Positions 1 to 11,724 are shown, counted from the stretch's first letter. The stretch is DNA of 64,000 nucleotides from Cyanoderma ruficeps (GCA_008694505.1 VZDJ01000063.1:5541468-5605467), one strand, 5' to 3'. Numbers and translations are program-made. Notes: a model not told the origin generated them from the letters alone.

Positions 1-2801
1 TCAAGTGTCTTGTAAGTACTTTTGAAATTCTTGGTGAATCTCAACCGAACTTGACAAGGGATGATGAGACTTCACTGTTAAAGGGAAAAAGGAATACGAG
101 AAAACCTCAAATAAACAGCAACAACAAAGTGAGATGTAAAAAGAGGCTGGGTAAAGGGAAATGCCCCCTCTCTCTGGAGATAGACAATATAAAACATAAA
201 ATATAAAACTTCTCCCTCCTCAGTACAAGTTCCTTATTCCTGTGCCCTGGGAAGGGGGAAGGCAATGCTCTCCTCCCAAGAAAACCCCAGCACAGGCCAC
301 GAGACAGCACCCAGGAAAGTTTAACTGTAATAAATGGAAAACTTTCATCAGGATGTTTGTTTGAAGTCTCTGTCACAGACGGGAGATGTGCCAGGGGGAG
401 CACACATCACCTCCATTGAGATTCAGCCGTGCAGGAGGATCAGGAAATGCCTCCTGTGAGGAGTTTGCCCTCTGAGCCTGCCGTGCCTGGAATCTCCAAA
501 GACAAAAGACAATTCCAATACATTTCATTCCTTCTTTTCTCCCTTAAACCCAAAACACCCCCATGGCACTTTGACCTCCCAGTTTCACCTGTAATGAGCC
601 CCAGGCACCCCTTTAGCAGGATCCATGAGCAACCTCTGCTGTGCCACTCCTTCCTGTGGCTGAGGACAAAGACATTTCCTCAGTGTTTTTCAGGGATCGT
701 TCACAAATCTCCCCTTTCCAGCCCAAATTCAGCTGCACAGGTCTGCTTGTGCTCAAGTTGAATGATGCCACGGGCTCCAAAGACCAGGGAGATCATTTTA
801 TGGAGTTGTGGATGATGGATTGACTGAAGAGGGAAGGGGCCATCCCACAGTTTGCCAGTGCACCCTGCAGGAAATGTACTTTGGGTGTCATTTGGGCTGA
901 GATGGACAGATGGAATCAGGGCATCGCTGCAAGGAAAATTATGGAAATATAAGGTGATGCCAGTTTTTGCTTCATCAGGTTCAAGTAGATGGTGCAGGAT
1001 GAGAGGAAAACTCAGGGAAGGGCTGGGGGGATGCAAAGCAGCTTTAAGAGGAGGGAGATATAGGGGCAGGCTACTGTCTCCTGAGGCAAAGATGGATTGC
1101 TGGACCACTGGAAGTTTCTCCTGTCCAATTAATGTGCTGACATAAGGGCTCCTGTTAAATCCGAGCTCTTGCCACTGCTCTCATGACTCGGTCCCTGTTC
1201 CCAGGATTAGTCTGTCAGAGTCTGGGTTTGAGCACCCTCGTCATCCTCCTGTCCTTGCCTTCCAGCCCTCAGGGAGGTTTTAGCCTCCTCTCCAAGGTGT
1301 CCAACACCAGGCACGTGGGACCTAGCAGGGATTTCTGGATTGCATTTGGAGGCCGATGCCCACAGTCCAAACCACAATTACCTGAGATGGTTTTGCTTCA
1401 CACGGTGATAACAAAATCTCTCTCCCACCTCCTGCTGCTGCCCCAGACTGATCCCTGATAAAGGTGAGAATACCTCAGACGCACACAGAGCCGCATTTCC
1501 CATTACCGCTGTTGCTACTGAAGTTATTAAGATAATTGCTGTGCCAGACTTGCCACAGCAGCGGCTGTTAGGAGCTGGTAATGCTGCCTGTTTTACACTT
1601 GTGGGGATGGGTAAGTGGGGGAGATTTACACGCAGGCTGACAGTCAGCTGCATTCCCACACCTGATAATTTGCACTCGGAGCCCGAACTGAGCGAGAAAG
1701 GCCAGTGCCTCTTTTCCAACCTGCTTGTTTTACCTTCGCTTTGGTTTCGCTATCAACTAAATGCACTCAAGGGTAAAGACTCCTCGGGGACCTGTGAAAC
1801 GGTGCTACTGCAAACACAACATCTCTATTTGTTGCCACGGCGATGGTTAATAACATCAAAAGGGAAGAGGGACCCTCTCTGCAGCGGGACACGAGGGTTG
1901 ATGCCTCGGCAAATTCGGGAGATGGGGGCAAGGGGGGACACAGGGCTCGGTGCCTCCGGCTCACACACGCTGGGGGGTTCCATAAGGAGACACCAAGGAC
2001 GGCTTTGCATCCCAGCCAGGATGGAGAGGATGGAGGAACCTGGAAAACGTGAGAGGGGTGGTGCTGAGGTCTTTATAGCTGGAGAAGATGCCAGCCTGGG
2101 GCCATGCCATGTCCCTCCGGCCACCAGCACCGAGCTCTGCAGTGCAGGAGTCTCCAGGATGACCTTTCCTCGACAGACGCTAGAAAGCCATTACTGAGCA
2201 CAAGCCAATTTGCTCTGCAAGTCTAAGTGGCAATTTTCCTTCTTAAATACATTACAGTTGAAGGTAAATGGCTATAAACAGAAAGTTACTCCTCACTCCC
2301 TCCTCAGAGACCTCTCCCTGTGGTTATGAGCTATGATCTTAAAAAATACTGTAGCGAGGCACTGGCAGCACAGGACATGGTTGTTTTCAGCGAGCGACTT
2401 TTGTGCCAGGCTTTTATTAAGAGGGAAAAAAGATTAAGTGATAATATCCGCAGGGGGCAATGACTTCTTCAAATATCCTTATGCAGCAATTTTACCAGGG
2501 AGTGAAAAATTAAGAGCAAGGTTTAAGGTCTCTTGGATTTTATTCTGAGTAGGTGCACTGGCTGAAGAGCAGCAGCTTGCCAAGCACCTCATGAAAATTC
2601 AGCAGGACGGGGTCATAAGCTGTGGTTATGTGAGGAATTTCAGCACCAGGAGGAGGAAACACAGGGACTGCAAAGAGCTTCCCCCAGTTCCACTGCAGGC
2701 TCCAGAGAGCTCCCACGGCTGAGAGAGGCCGGAGTTATAAAAAGGGGAGGAGGTGTGTACAGGAAGGGAGACCTGCCCTGCCTTCCCACCACCCACAGCT
2801 C
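1..2801. other. Unique noncoding sequence, no gene seen
   Basis: No exon with convincing splice sites or long codon-biased frame is visible. Two parts, about 1460-1870 and 2200-2640, are AT-richer and free of recognisable repeats, with homeodomain-like taat cores. They resemble conserved noncoding DNA, but this is only an impression from composition. A 218-codon frame at 1541-2197 has no recognisable domain and is treated as chance. Confidence 0.5.
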
Positions 2802-2992
2802 TCACCTGAGCCCCAGGAGAACTTGTCCTGCCCATCTCCACCTGCAGGACTCACCTGAGCCCCAGGAGAGCTTGTCCTGCCCATCTCCACCTGCAGGTCT
2901 CACCTGAGCCTCAGGAGAGCTTGTCCCGCCCATCTCCACCTGCAGGTCTCACCTGAGCCCCAGGAGAGCTTGTCCTGCCCATCTCCACTCAG
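2802..2992. repeat. 49-bp minisatellite, about 3.9 copies
   Basis: A 49-bp unit beginning tcacctgagccccaggag and running to ctccacctgcaggtc is repeated in exact register at 2802, 2851, 2900 and 2949. The last copy is incomplete. Copies differ at only a few bases (for example gagccc/gagcct and tcctgc/tcccgc), so the array is young or homogenised. There are no spacers, so it is not CRISPR-like. Confidence 0.95.
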
Positions 2993-3524
2993 GACTGTGG
3001 TGGCCAAACAAAGGCATTTCCCCTCCCAGCCCCTCCTCGTGCTTCTCAGCAAACAAAAAGAGATTAAACTCTTTAATTAGCAGTTCTCAAAAGCATTGTG
3101 GGATTCTCTTCTTTTTGATCAACTCGTTGGTCTCTCCCGTCCAACACCTGCCTCCAGCTGCAGCGCGGTGGCTCCAGACAGCCTCACACAAAAGCAGGGT
3201 AATCACACAACCCACCTCAGAGAATTTAATCCTTCTCATCTCTTATTTTGGCCTGACATTTCTGTTGATTAGGAGCACGCTGTGTACAGCACTGTACATC
3301 TTCATTGGGAGCCCATTTCTATTAAATGTAATTATTTCTCCCTGTGGCTCGCATGCTAAAGATGGGCACTAAAAAGCAAGTGGCTGCTGCAGGAAAGGAT
3401 CACAAAAGTCTATTGTAATCCATGTGCTTTGCAGCAGCACTCATGGACTCCCTGAGACCGGACCCACAGGTTTTGGAGGTGTGCAGGACCGTTGGGATGA
3501 GTTATTTCCAACTCTGGGATCAGC

Positions 3525-3610
3525 AGGAATGGTTTGGGGTGGAAGGAACCTGAGAAAACACCAAACCACGAGGGCTTCCCCTGCCAACACCTGGCTGAAC
3601 TGCAACACCA
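3525..3610 (-). repeat. Possible degenerate CR1 3' end
   Basis: The string ggtttggggtggaaggaacc resembles the minus-strand 3' end of CR1 (ggtttgggttggaagggacc). It is followed by a weakly similar cctgccaacacctgg. The match is short and decayed. It could be coincidence. Confidence 0.3.
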
Positions 3611-4089
3611 GGGTGTGAGCAGAACATCTGCTTTGCACTGAAACTCCTCCAGTAACAAAAGATCTACTTTAACCCCCGGCACCCTGTGCCAGGAGATAAT
3701 TAGGCTCCTGTTAAAGGCGTTGATTGTTTTCTAGCCTGAATTTGTTTGCAGGCTAGTTTTCATCTTCCAGCTACTGGGTTTTAGTGCCTCTCTGATGGCC
3801 AGACCAAACCACCTCCCTAATGCTGTCCTGGGGTCAGGCTATCCCTGCCTCTCACCTCTCTGTACGTTATCCAAACCTAGAAGAGAGAGAAAAATTAGGG
3901 GTAGACCAAGCCCTAAATTTTTCCTTTTTCCTCCTAAGAGTTTTCCCACCTTGTAACATAATTTTGTCTGAAACGTTTCTCTTTTTTCAAAACAGTTTTC
4001 AGCTTGACCAAGCCAAAAAGCATTTACAAAGTCATTTTCAAAGTGGTGGCACATCCTATTCTGACAATTTGGTATCAGGCCTGAGCTCT

Positions 4090-4187
4090 TTTGAAATGAA
4101 ATGCTATTTTAGAAGTATTACAAAAGTAAGTAAAAGTATTTCCAATGACTTCATTTGAAATTAAATGCTATTTCAAAAGTAAGCAAA
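4090..4187. repeat. Local imperfect duplication, about 64-bp offset
   Basis: The stretch tttgaaatgaaatgctattt ... caaaagtaagtaaaa at 4090-4134 recurs as tttgaaattaaatgctattt caaaagtaagcaaaa at 4154-4187, with a deletion of about 10 bases inside the second copy. It looks like a small old tandem duplication. Confidence 0.75.
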
Positions 4188-5040
4188 AACCATCAGAGCA
4201 CAGTTTGCACATGTTGAATGAAAGAATGAACCATTTGAAGGAAGGGCTTTGTCTGGGTGGGGTTTGGGATTTTTATTTGTCTTTAAATGATGTTTTCACG
4301 ATGTTTCGAAATGTTGTCATTTTGTCACATTTCAGGCTGAAATTGCCCTTCTTCACTAAAGAGGGGAGCCCAGGCAAAACCTTAGGGCAGGGATTTCAGA
4401 TGGCCAGAGCCAGAGGGGATAAATTCCACCCTCGATTCCAAATGATGGCCAAGCACACAGGAAAAACAACCTCCATTAGCAGCTCCCTGGCACCGGGACC
4501 TGTGTGAGCCTTTTCAATTCCCACAGTCCCAGAACTTGAAAAAGCCATTCCACACTTATTTAGTGGAATATCTTTATTCAACCCTAAATGTATGCAATCA
4601 GCATTAGGTTGATGTATTCCAGCCAGCAGCAACTTGGGGGACCCACTTGAACAGGAGACTTCATGAATATTCTACAGACTGACATTTGTTTGCAGTATTT
4701 GAATATTTCCTAATAAGCAGGGGAAAAAAAATGCGTTCCAGGAGGCCAAGCTCATGAATGCTTTATAAAGTCAGGTCTCCCCTGAAATATCATAAATGGC
4801 AAACATTGCTCACTGCACAGAGGTATGCAAAAACCACTGGGCATTTCCAGCACCTGAGCTCCACTGGGAGCTCCCCTTTCTGGGCTGGGCCTGGTGGGCA
4901 GCAGCTCCCAGCTCCAGGACTCTTCTATGGGATGAGGAGAGGAGGTGCCCACCCCTCCCTGAAACCCCTGACATCCCCAAAGGTTGTTTTTGGATGGGAG
5001 CAGAAAATACACGTCTCACCGTCATTCTATTGGCAGTATC

Positions 5041-5125
5041 AGAGAAACACAGGGTGCCTTGGGTTGGAAAGAATCTTAAAGATGATCCAGTTCCAGTCCC
5101 CCACGGCGGGCAGGGATGGCACTCT
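5041..5125 (-). mobile_element. CR1 LINE, short 3' tip
   Basis: Reads ttgggttggaaagaatctta, then a gatgatccagttcca block and a cgggcagggatggcac block, which is the reverse complement of the CR1 3' untranslated end. CR1 copies are normally truncated at the 5' side, and here under 90 bp remain. The octamer tail is missing or decayed (agagaaacacagggtg), so this is an old copy. Confidence 0.8.
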
Positions 5126-5129
5126 ATGG

Positions 5130-6091
5130 TTGGAGAACTCCCTTCTTTTAAGGGAACTCTTATCAAGGATTATTGGTATTTTTTAGGAGCCTCAGTTCTG
5201 CAGCAGCACTGCAGGAGTGTTTTATTTTTTTACTGCTGTATCTTTTCTCTTTCACATCATAAACTTCAACCCCTCATAATATAACTTTCAATCTATGCCA
5301 CCCCCAGTACTTGAACACAAGGAAAAAAAATCACACTCGAGGTAACTGCAGCCATTAAGGATGTGAACACTTATTTCCTCCTGCTCCTCCTCAGTGACCC
5401 TTATTTAAAGCATTCCAAAACTCCAGCCTTTTTCCAACCTTGGCCTGTGCTTGTTGCAGGCAAGTGAAATGGATTTTCATTTGCTACACAGCTCTTCCCA
5501 ACCATTCAATCTTTCTGCCCTTATTTATCCTTTTACAAAGTCAGTGGGTCCCTATCTAATATTAATATTTCTTTGTGTTGAAGAAGTACAAGGATTACTC
5601 ATAAAATCTCTGCTCCTGCATATTTTGAAGAGCAAATAGGGGGATTTTGAAAGCCTATTTGGCATCGGCCTAAATCTGCCTTTCAAAGCTCCTTTGTGAC
5701 CAAACCAGTTGTCCAACACACTCCTCGTTGTCTCAACAGCTTCATAATTCTGACGGCGCTGTCTCACTACAAACAGATTGTTTCCAGCTCCAGGATTAAT
5801 CCAGTGATGTACAGCCAAAGTTGGGGAATTCAATTCCTCTTAAAACACTCAGCACCAAAAAGCTTCACTGTTGTTTGGAGCGAGCAGGCCAGATAGCTTG
5901 GGTCAGATGCTGAGGGATGAATCCATCACATGGGATTTCTTTTACAGCCAAAAGAAAGAAATGAGCACTTTTAGCAGGCAGGTCCCCTCAAATGCCCATT
6001 TTCAGCTGAGACAAACCATCCCTGAGGCTGTCTCTTTCCATTTGCTATGGACTGATAATAAGATTTGCTATTGCAATTAGGGAACGAATAT
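5130..6091. other. Unique noncoding sequence, nothing recognised
   Basis: AT-rich sequence without recognisable repeats, splice-flanked frames or RNA genes. The strongest compositional feature is a block near 5450-5640 of low CpG content. Confidence 0.45.
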
Positions 6092-6405
6092 TGTGGGTAT
6101 GTGTAGCTTTGGTTCGTGCTTGACACATTTTGGTTTCTGAAATTAATTTTTCAGGGAACTTTCTGTAAACAAGAGATGTTTTAGTAACAGCAAGAACGTT
6201 TACATATTTTCACCTAGGAAGGGCTTCTCTTGATGTCCCTCTGGTCTGACCAATGTGATTGAAGAGGTTTGTCTTCTTGTCACCAATCAAACTGGTCTGT
6301 ATAGAATACCATAAAAAAGGAAACGTTCCCGGAAATGAAGAGTCACTCTTTCAGCCTTCTGAAGTCGGACTCTTTGCGTTGTTGCGGTGTACAATTGCGA
6401 CAGGT
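6092..6405 (+). mobile_element. LTR-like element, copy 1 of an inverted pair
   Basis: This segment is homologous, in reverse orientation, to about 6950-7312. It starts tgtggg (retroviral LTRs start TG) and carries a CCAAT-type box in gaccaatgtgattg (about 6248-6261) and a TATA-like cataaaaaagg near 6310. This order is typical of an LTR promoter. The 3' limit is unclear because homology to the partner fades after about 6405. No polyadenylation signal follows within the shared part. Class cannot be assigned with certainty. Confidence 0.65.
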
Positions 6406-6949
6406 ATGTTAAGATAAGTTTTTTTGATGTATAGTTACGTTATTGTGATTTGTTGTTTGGACATCCTCTGTTCTCTCCACAGCCCCTTTCCCCCCGTACG
6501 GTGGCCCAGGAATGGCCGTGGGCAGTGGGGACATGTGGCGGGAGGGCTGTGCCTGTGCCGGGCTTGGGGCACTCGGGAGGAGGGAAGGCTTGTGACCAGG
6601 GGGCGTGGCACGGCAACGCCTGACCTCCAATCAAGTTGCAAGAAAGCAGTCTCTACCAATGGGTGGTGAAGGAGAGTTGATTGGCAGACTGTGGGCGGGG
6701 CCAGGGTTACCTGAGGCAGCACCAGGGGCATGAAAGGTGGAGCAGCCATTTTGTAAGCGGGCTTGTGGCTGCTGGGTCACCAGGGCCTAGAGCGCTGTCC
6801 TTTTTCCTTATTCAGTCCTTTGTTGTGTTTGTTAAGGTTCAATAAGCCTTGTAAAATTTTAAAGTGAGCGGTCTTTTCTCACACATCGACTAAAATCCCA
6901 CGAATCTGGGAGCACAAGGCTCACAGCTCATGCTTGGAGACTCTGCCTG
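6406..6949 (+). other. GC-rich segment between the inverted LTRs
   Basis: It holds a GC box (gtgggcggggcc near 6692), CCAAT motifs (accaatggg near 6655, gattggc near 6678) and an aataag near 6840 followed by a T/C-rich run. These suggest a third LTR in plus orientation, perhaps from about 6430 to 6885, but its ends could not be fixed. A strong splice-donor-like cag/gtatgt (6401-6409) and an acceptor-like tctctccacag (ending 6482) bracket 79 bases. Confidence 0.35.
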
Positions 6950-7312
6950 GAACGTTAAACCATCTCAGAAACACCAGCCAGACACAAAACCTGACGCTGT
7001 TTTACACCACAACGACACAGACTCTGAACTTCAGAAGGCTGAAAATGACTATCTTGTTTTTGGGATGTGTCTCCCTTATATACTGTTTTACACAGACCAA
7101 TTAGATTGCTGACAAAAAGACAAACTCCTTCAATCACATTGGTCAGACCAGAGGGACATCAAGAAGTCCCTCCTAGAAGAAGGAATGAAAACATAGGTAC
7201 AGTTACAAAAACACTTCTGTTTACAGAAAATACCCTGGGAAAAGAATTTCAGAAAACCAAAACATCTCAGGCACGAGCATCTCAGGGCTACACAGAACCC
7301 CACCAAACCACA
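6950..7312 (-). mobile_element. LTR-like element, copy 2 of an inverted pair
   Basis: Reverse complement of this segment aligns with 6092-6405 through its length, at roughly three-quarters identity by eye. The core from gatgtccctctgg to ccaatgtgattgaag is identical over about 32 bases. It starts tgtggt on the minus strand at 7312 and has a better TATA box (tatataaggg) than copy 1. The two copies face each other with their 3' sides inward. Confidence 0.65.
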
Positions 7313-8965
7313 ACGGGCTGCTTTCCATCCCAGCTTCATTTCAGCCGTTTTCCCTGCATTCGAGAGATTCCTCAATCCAATCAAGTCCTTATTAACTGCC
7401 CTGAGCTCTTACCAGCAGAGATGTGCTGCTGCTGCCAAATTAATGCAACAAGGACTAAGTCACTTCTGGTATGTTTTATTCCACAAAACCCATGTATGCA
7501 TCCAGGTAAGGATGTCCTGATGGAGTCCAGGTCATGCTCCTGCAGAGCCAGTGGAGGTCCTGGACCCATTTTGGGTCTGGTATTTTCACCATCAACCATC
7601 TGGACATGTTTCACTAATTAAAGGCTCTCCCTGAAAACTCAATTTGGCGAAACTCCTCCAGCTCTGCAGTAGATTTGACCTCGGTGACCCTGACTATTGT
7701 GCTCTGCAGGTTGACAAGGTGCTGAATAAACAGGTAAGCACAGATTTTGTTGCCTTTACTAATAAATCAATTTTAATTATGGTGACAACATCAGCAGCAG
7801 AATGGAGTCAAACTGCTGGGCCCCATTCTTCTCCCACGCTAACTATCCCAAATTAAAGGGTGAATTGCACTGTGCTCGGGGTATTGTCATGCAGACGAGG
7901 GAAAACAACTCGCTTTCCAATTTCCTCATGCAAATGCAGGCGGAATTGTTGAGACACAAGAATATATTTTGCCATCTCAGTGGCTCTGTAGAAGATAAGA
8001 GGAGCCGCAAAAGTTTTGCAATTTGTAAGCTGGCAGCTTATTAAATAAATAAATAAGAACCCCCGCCCTGCAAACCCAAATGTTTAAATAACATTACAAG
8101 TAAACTGTCAAGGTCAGCAAATAATACGTTTAAACAATCTTGTATTCTTTTTGCCTTTCTGCAAAGACTATGCTATAATTTATGGGTTTATTTCCTTTTC
8201 AAAAGGAGTTTCTTGATACAGTCTCAAACTCTAGTGGAATATTAAAAAAAAATAATAGCAAAATATTCCAGCCTGAAGGCTATTGCAGGGTGCTCTGCAT
8301 TCCTGAGCTGGTGCCTGTACCTCCCTAGCACAAGGCAGGCGGCCCTGCAACACCAATTTCTGCGAAGTTACACCCTACCCAATAACTGCAGGAATCCAGA
8401 AAAAAGTTCAGACCGGACCTGGTGCACAACACCCACCACAAGAAGAAATAAACTTGTGTGGATGTTCAGAAGAGCCAAAGCAAAGGGAAAAAAGGCAACA
8501 TAGTCATAACCAAGTGGGACCAGATGTTATTTTTGTCTTTTCAGGAAAACTCAAGAGCAATTATGTGAGTCTGAGCTCTCCTCCCAAGCTTCTTAATGTG
8601 TTTCATCTCCATGACTCCATGTGTCACTCTTTCCCTTTTATCCCACATCTGAGAGGAGCCCCTGTTCCTGCAGGAATGCTCTCCATGCCCTTGGGGCTTG
8701 TGTAAAGGCTGGACCACGCGTCCTGCTGCAGGACACCCTGTGATGGGGACATTTCCAGGGTGTCACCAACAGCTGTGGCCAGTGACACCGCTAAACACCA
8801 CCCACATCCTCACCCCCAGCTCCTGTGGCTGTGGGGCCAGAGTTGGTTTCCACGCTGAAGTCACCCCCAACACCATTACACTGAAATCTGCAGTGCCAGG
8901 GACAGCAACAGGAGCCAAAGCCCAGGAAGTGAGACAGTGATCCATCAGGCAAGGAGAGGAGATCG
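7313..8965. other. Unique noncoding DNA, conserved-element-like near 7870-8280
   Basis: No gene is apparent apart from the weak exon candidate listed separately. The part from about 7870 to 8280 is AT-rich, repeat-free and contains ordered TAAT and TTTGCAT-like motifs, so it could be a conserved noncoding element. A short aaat run lies at 8043-8056. Confidence 0.4.
7670..7733 (+). other. Candidate cryptic exon, weak
   Basis: An acceptor-like cctccagctctgcag ends at 7669 and a near-consensus donor cag/gtaagc follows 7733. The frame between is open (…RFDLGDPDYCALQ…), 64 nt long. A second acceptor (gtgctctgcag) at 7709 would give a 24-nt exon. No known protein is recognised. Chance is likely in a 64-kb window. 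Confidence 0.15.
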
Positions 8966-9385
8966 CAGAACTATTGAATCTGTGAGGTTGGTAAAGACCT
9001 CCAAGATCATCAAGTCCAGCCTTTGACCGAGTTGAATTCCAGGCCCACTAAACCATATCTTGAAATGATACATCCGCTTGTTTTTCTGAACACTTCTAGG
9101 GGGAATGGCTCCTCCACTTCCCTGCTCCAATTCTTAGCCACTCTTCCTATGAAGAAATTCTTCCTAATAACTAAGCTGAACCTCCCTTGGTGCAACTTGA
9201 GGCCATTTCCTCTCATACTGTCACTTATTCCTGGGAGCAGATCCTGATCTCCTCGTGGCTGCTCCCTCCTGTCAGGGAGCTGTGGAAAACCAGAAGGTCT
9301 CACCTGAGCCTCCTTTTCTTCAGTCTGAAGAACCCCAATTCCCTCAGCCACTCCTGGGACTTTTGTTTCAGAGGTCCCACCACAA
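8966..9385 (-). mobile_element. CR1 LINE fragment, about 420 bp
   Basis: Minus-strand CR1 3' region. The end block (attgaatctgtgaggttgg) is at the left. It is followed by the diagnostic aagaaattcttcctaataac, cctcccttggtgcaacttgag and cagggagctgtggaaaacc blocks, and fades in the ccctcagccactcctggg block. The octamer tail is degraded. The body is well preserved, so the copy is of moderate age. Confidence 0.93.
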
Positions 9386-10774
9386 GACTTCCCCTTGCCT
9401 GGGCCTCTTCCCCTGCTCCAAACCCAACCAACCCCAGCCAACGTCACGTCAGGATCAGCAAAAGGTGCTCCCCTCTTCTCCATGATTCTACCTCAGCTGC
9501 TCTGACATGCTCTGCCACTGGAAATAAATGGATATAATCCCTAAAAACAGCCTCATGGGGTGGAGAGGAGGGAGCTGATGCCTGGCTGCTGACCATGTGC
9601 ACTGAGCACGGAGAGGGGTTGGGAAGCAGGATTGGGAAGAGGCTCCTGCCGAGCAGCTGTCAGCCCACCCTGGCTCTTTGCAGGGACTAAAAGCGTGTAA
9701 TTCCCAACTCCTGCATGCTGCACAAGTTATCATTTGGAAGTTGTTGCTCTGCAGTGACTTGACAGTCTAACAATGCAAAATAAATCTATTCACGCTGCTT
9801 TGGCGAGACCAAATCCCGGGAATGTGCCGCAACAGCAGAGAGCAGTGATAAGTTCTTGTAACTTACAGCAACTCGGTGCTGTCCTCATTACCATAAATTA
9901 TCTTCCTGCACACACAGGAAACCTTTCCAACGGACTCCAGCTTTTATTCCCTGCTCTGTGTTAAAGCTGGGAGTACTTTGTGTGAGCCCAGAGCCCTCCT
10001 GATAGCGCCGGGTTTGAAGTCCTGGAAGCTGCAGCGCTTTTCCTGGTTCTCTGACCAGAGCATTGATGTTAGCTGTGCTTCCTGGAGGCTTGTAAAGAGG
10101 ATTCATGGCTGGATTTTGTACTCTCAAATGCACAGGAGCTTGCACATCATCTCCTGTATGTCTCTCTGTGCAGCCTGGGTAAGGCTTTGTAGCAGAACGT
10201 GCTTAAAACGAGGGGGAGAAACTTCTGCCTCAAGGGGAAGAGCAGAACCAAGACAAATTTACAGAGCCCAGGAATGAGGCACCAAATTAATCAAAGTGGA
10301 CAGGTGAGGGAACAGTGCTCTGCCTATCACTGGGATCTTGGATGTATCAGTGTTGATGAGAAAGGACAGTGAGACATCTTCATTTCACCCGATCCCTCAT
10401 GGAGCCGGCTGGGGCGTGTGCCCACAGCCAGGACCAGGGGAACATGGATCCCAATGGAGATGCTCCGAGTCTGCTACCAGTTCCTTGCCTCATCTCCTGC
10501 ACCCTGAGCACGCTGGAGCTCTGGAAGGACCTGTCCATGCCCACTGCTCCACCCAGGATCTGCTGGCCAACACACCCTGCCGTGCTACAACTGGAGATCC
10601 ACAGAACCTGCCCAGCAGCAGGCAGGGACACACAGGGCCTTTATTGAAATAAAAGTGGTGTTTTCTTAAAGCTTTGTCTGCATCTGCAGCTCAGAAAAGT
10701 TGCTCTATGAGGATGTTTGGGACTCCAGCCTGAAAGGAAACATTTGTTTAGGATGAGACAGCAGGAATTGGGAC
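9386..10774. other. Unique noncoding sequence, no gene seen
   Basis: No repeats or splice-flanked frames are convincing. The segment 9760-9960 (cttgtaacttacagcaactc, ataaattatcttcctgc) is AT-rich and could be conserved. The rest is neutral-looking. Confidence 0.4.
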
Positions 10775-11170
10775 AGGCTAGGAGAGGTGGGGGTGCTCAC
10801 CTGGAGGAGAGAAGGCTCCAGGGAGAGCTCAGAGCCCCTGGCAGGGCCTAAAGGGGCTCCAGGAGAGCTGGAGAGAGACTGGGGACAAGGGAGGGAAGGA
10901 CAGGGCAAGGGAGAATGGCTTCCCACTGCCAGAGGGCAGGGTTAGATGGTTGGGAAGGAATTGTTCCCTATAAGGGTGGGCAGGCCCTGGCACAGGGTGC
11001 CCAGAGAAGCTGTGGCTGCCCCTGGATCCCTGGAATTGTCCAATCCTTGGAATTGTTGGACAGGGGATTAGAGAACCCTGGATAGTGGAAGGTGTCCCTG
11101 CCCATGGTAAGGGATGATCTTTAGGGTCCCTTCCAACCCAGACCATTCCTGGATTCTATGGTTTCACAAT
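10775..11170 (+). mobile_element. CR1 LINE 3' fragment, about 400 bp
   Basis: Plus-strand CR1 from the ctggaggagagaaggctcc block through tggcttcccactgccagagg, ggtgggcaggccctggcac, agaagctgtggctgcccc and ggaaggtgtccctgcccatg to the 3' end cattcctggattctatgg. A local duplication of the ccttggaattgt motif near 11025-11055 is peculiar to this copy. An LTR begins only four bases beyond its end. Confidence 0.95.
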
Positions 11171-11174
11171 CCAC

Positions 11175-11724
11175 TGTGGTGGGTTGACCTTGGCTGGACA
11201 CCAGGTGCTCACAGAGCTGCTCCAGCTTTCCAGCTGGACAAGGGAGATAAAATAAGATGGAAAACAACTCACAGGCTGAGATAAGGCAGTTTACTAAAGC
11301 AAAAGCCAAACTTTGCATGCACAAACAAAGAGAAAAATAAGGTTTTTTTCTCTCCTTCCCATCAGCGAGGGATGCTCAGACACTTCCTGAGAAGCTGGGC
11401 TTCAGCACATGGCTCTGGGAGACAAATATAAATAACGAGTTCTCCCTGTTCCTCATCCCTTCCTTTGCTCTTTGACCTGAGCTGGAGGTCTGGAATATCC
11501 CTTTGGTCAGCGTGGGTCAGCTGGCCTGGCTGTGTCCCCTCCCGGGATCTTGCCCACCCCAGCCCCTGGATGTGGGGAGAGTTGACAGACAGTGCTGAGG
11601 CTGTGCCAGCCGTGCCCAAACCAGAACGTGGGTGTGTTATAAACACCTTCCCAGCTGCCACTGGGAGCACAGCACTGGGACAGCTCCTGTGGGAAATGAA
11701 CTCCAGCTCAGCAGACCCAACACA
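11175..11724 (+). mobile_element. Solo LTR, avian endogenous retrovirus
   Basis: Starts tgtggtgggttgaccttggc, a 5' end I associate with a widespread avian LTR family. It ends near aacaca at 11724, giving TG...CA termini. Internal homology to that family is patchy, so this copy is diverged or internally deleted relative to longer members. No target-site duplication is clear (tccac before, tcccc after). No retroviral genes flank it, so it is best read as a recombined solo LTR. Confidence 0.65.

Larger units (their letters stand above)
2993..5040. other. Mostly unique noncoding sequence
   Basis: No gene is seen. Within it are a very degenerate CR1-like tip (about 3525-3610) and a short local duplication (4090-4187), listed separately. 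The segment from 3890 to 4340 is T-rich and of low coding potential. Confidence 0.5.

Noticed and set aside
1541..2197. 218-codon plus-strand open frame
   Set aside because: No domain, no splice signals framing it, irregular composition; overlapping frames on the other strand are also open.
2802..2992. Regularly spaced repeats that might suggest a CRISPR array
   Set aside because: Units are contiguous without spacers, and the genome is that of a bird.
6590..6606. gaccagggggcgtgg resembling a CTCF site
   Set aside because: It lacks the first conserved positions of the motif. Similar strings at 2450 and 28610 are also partial.
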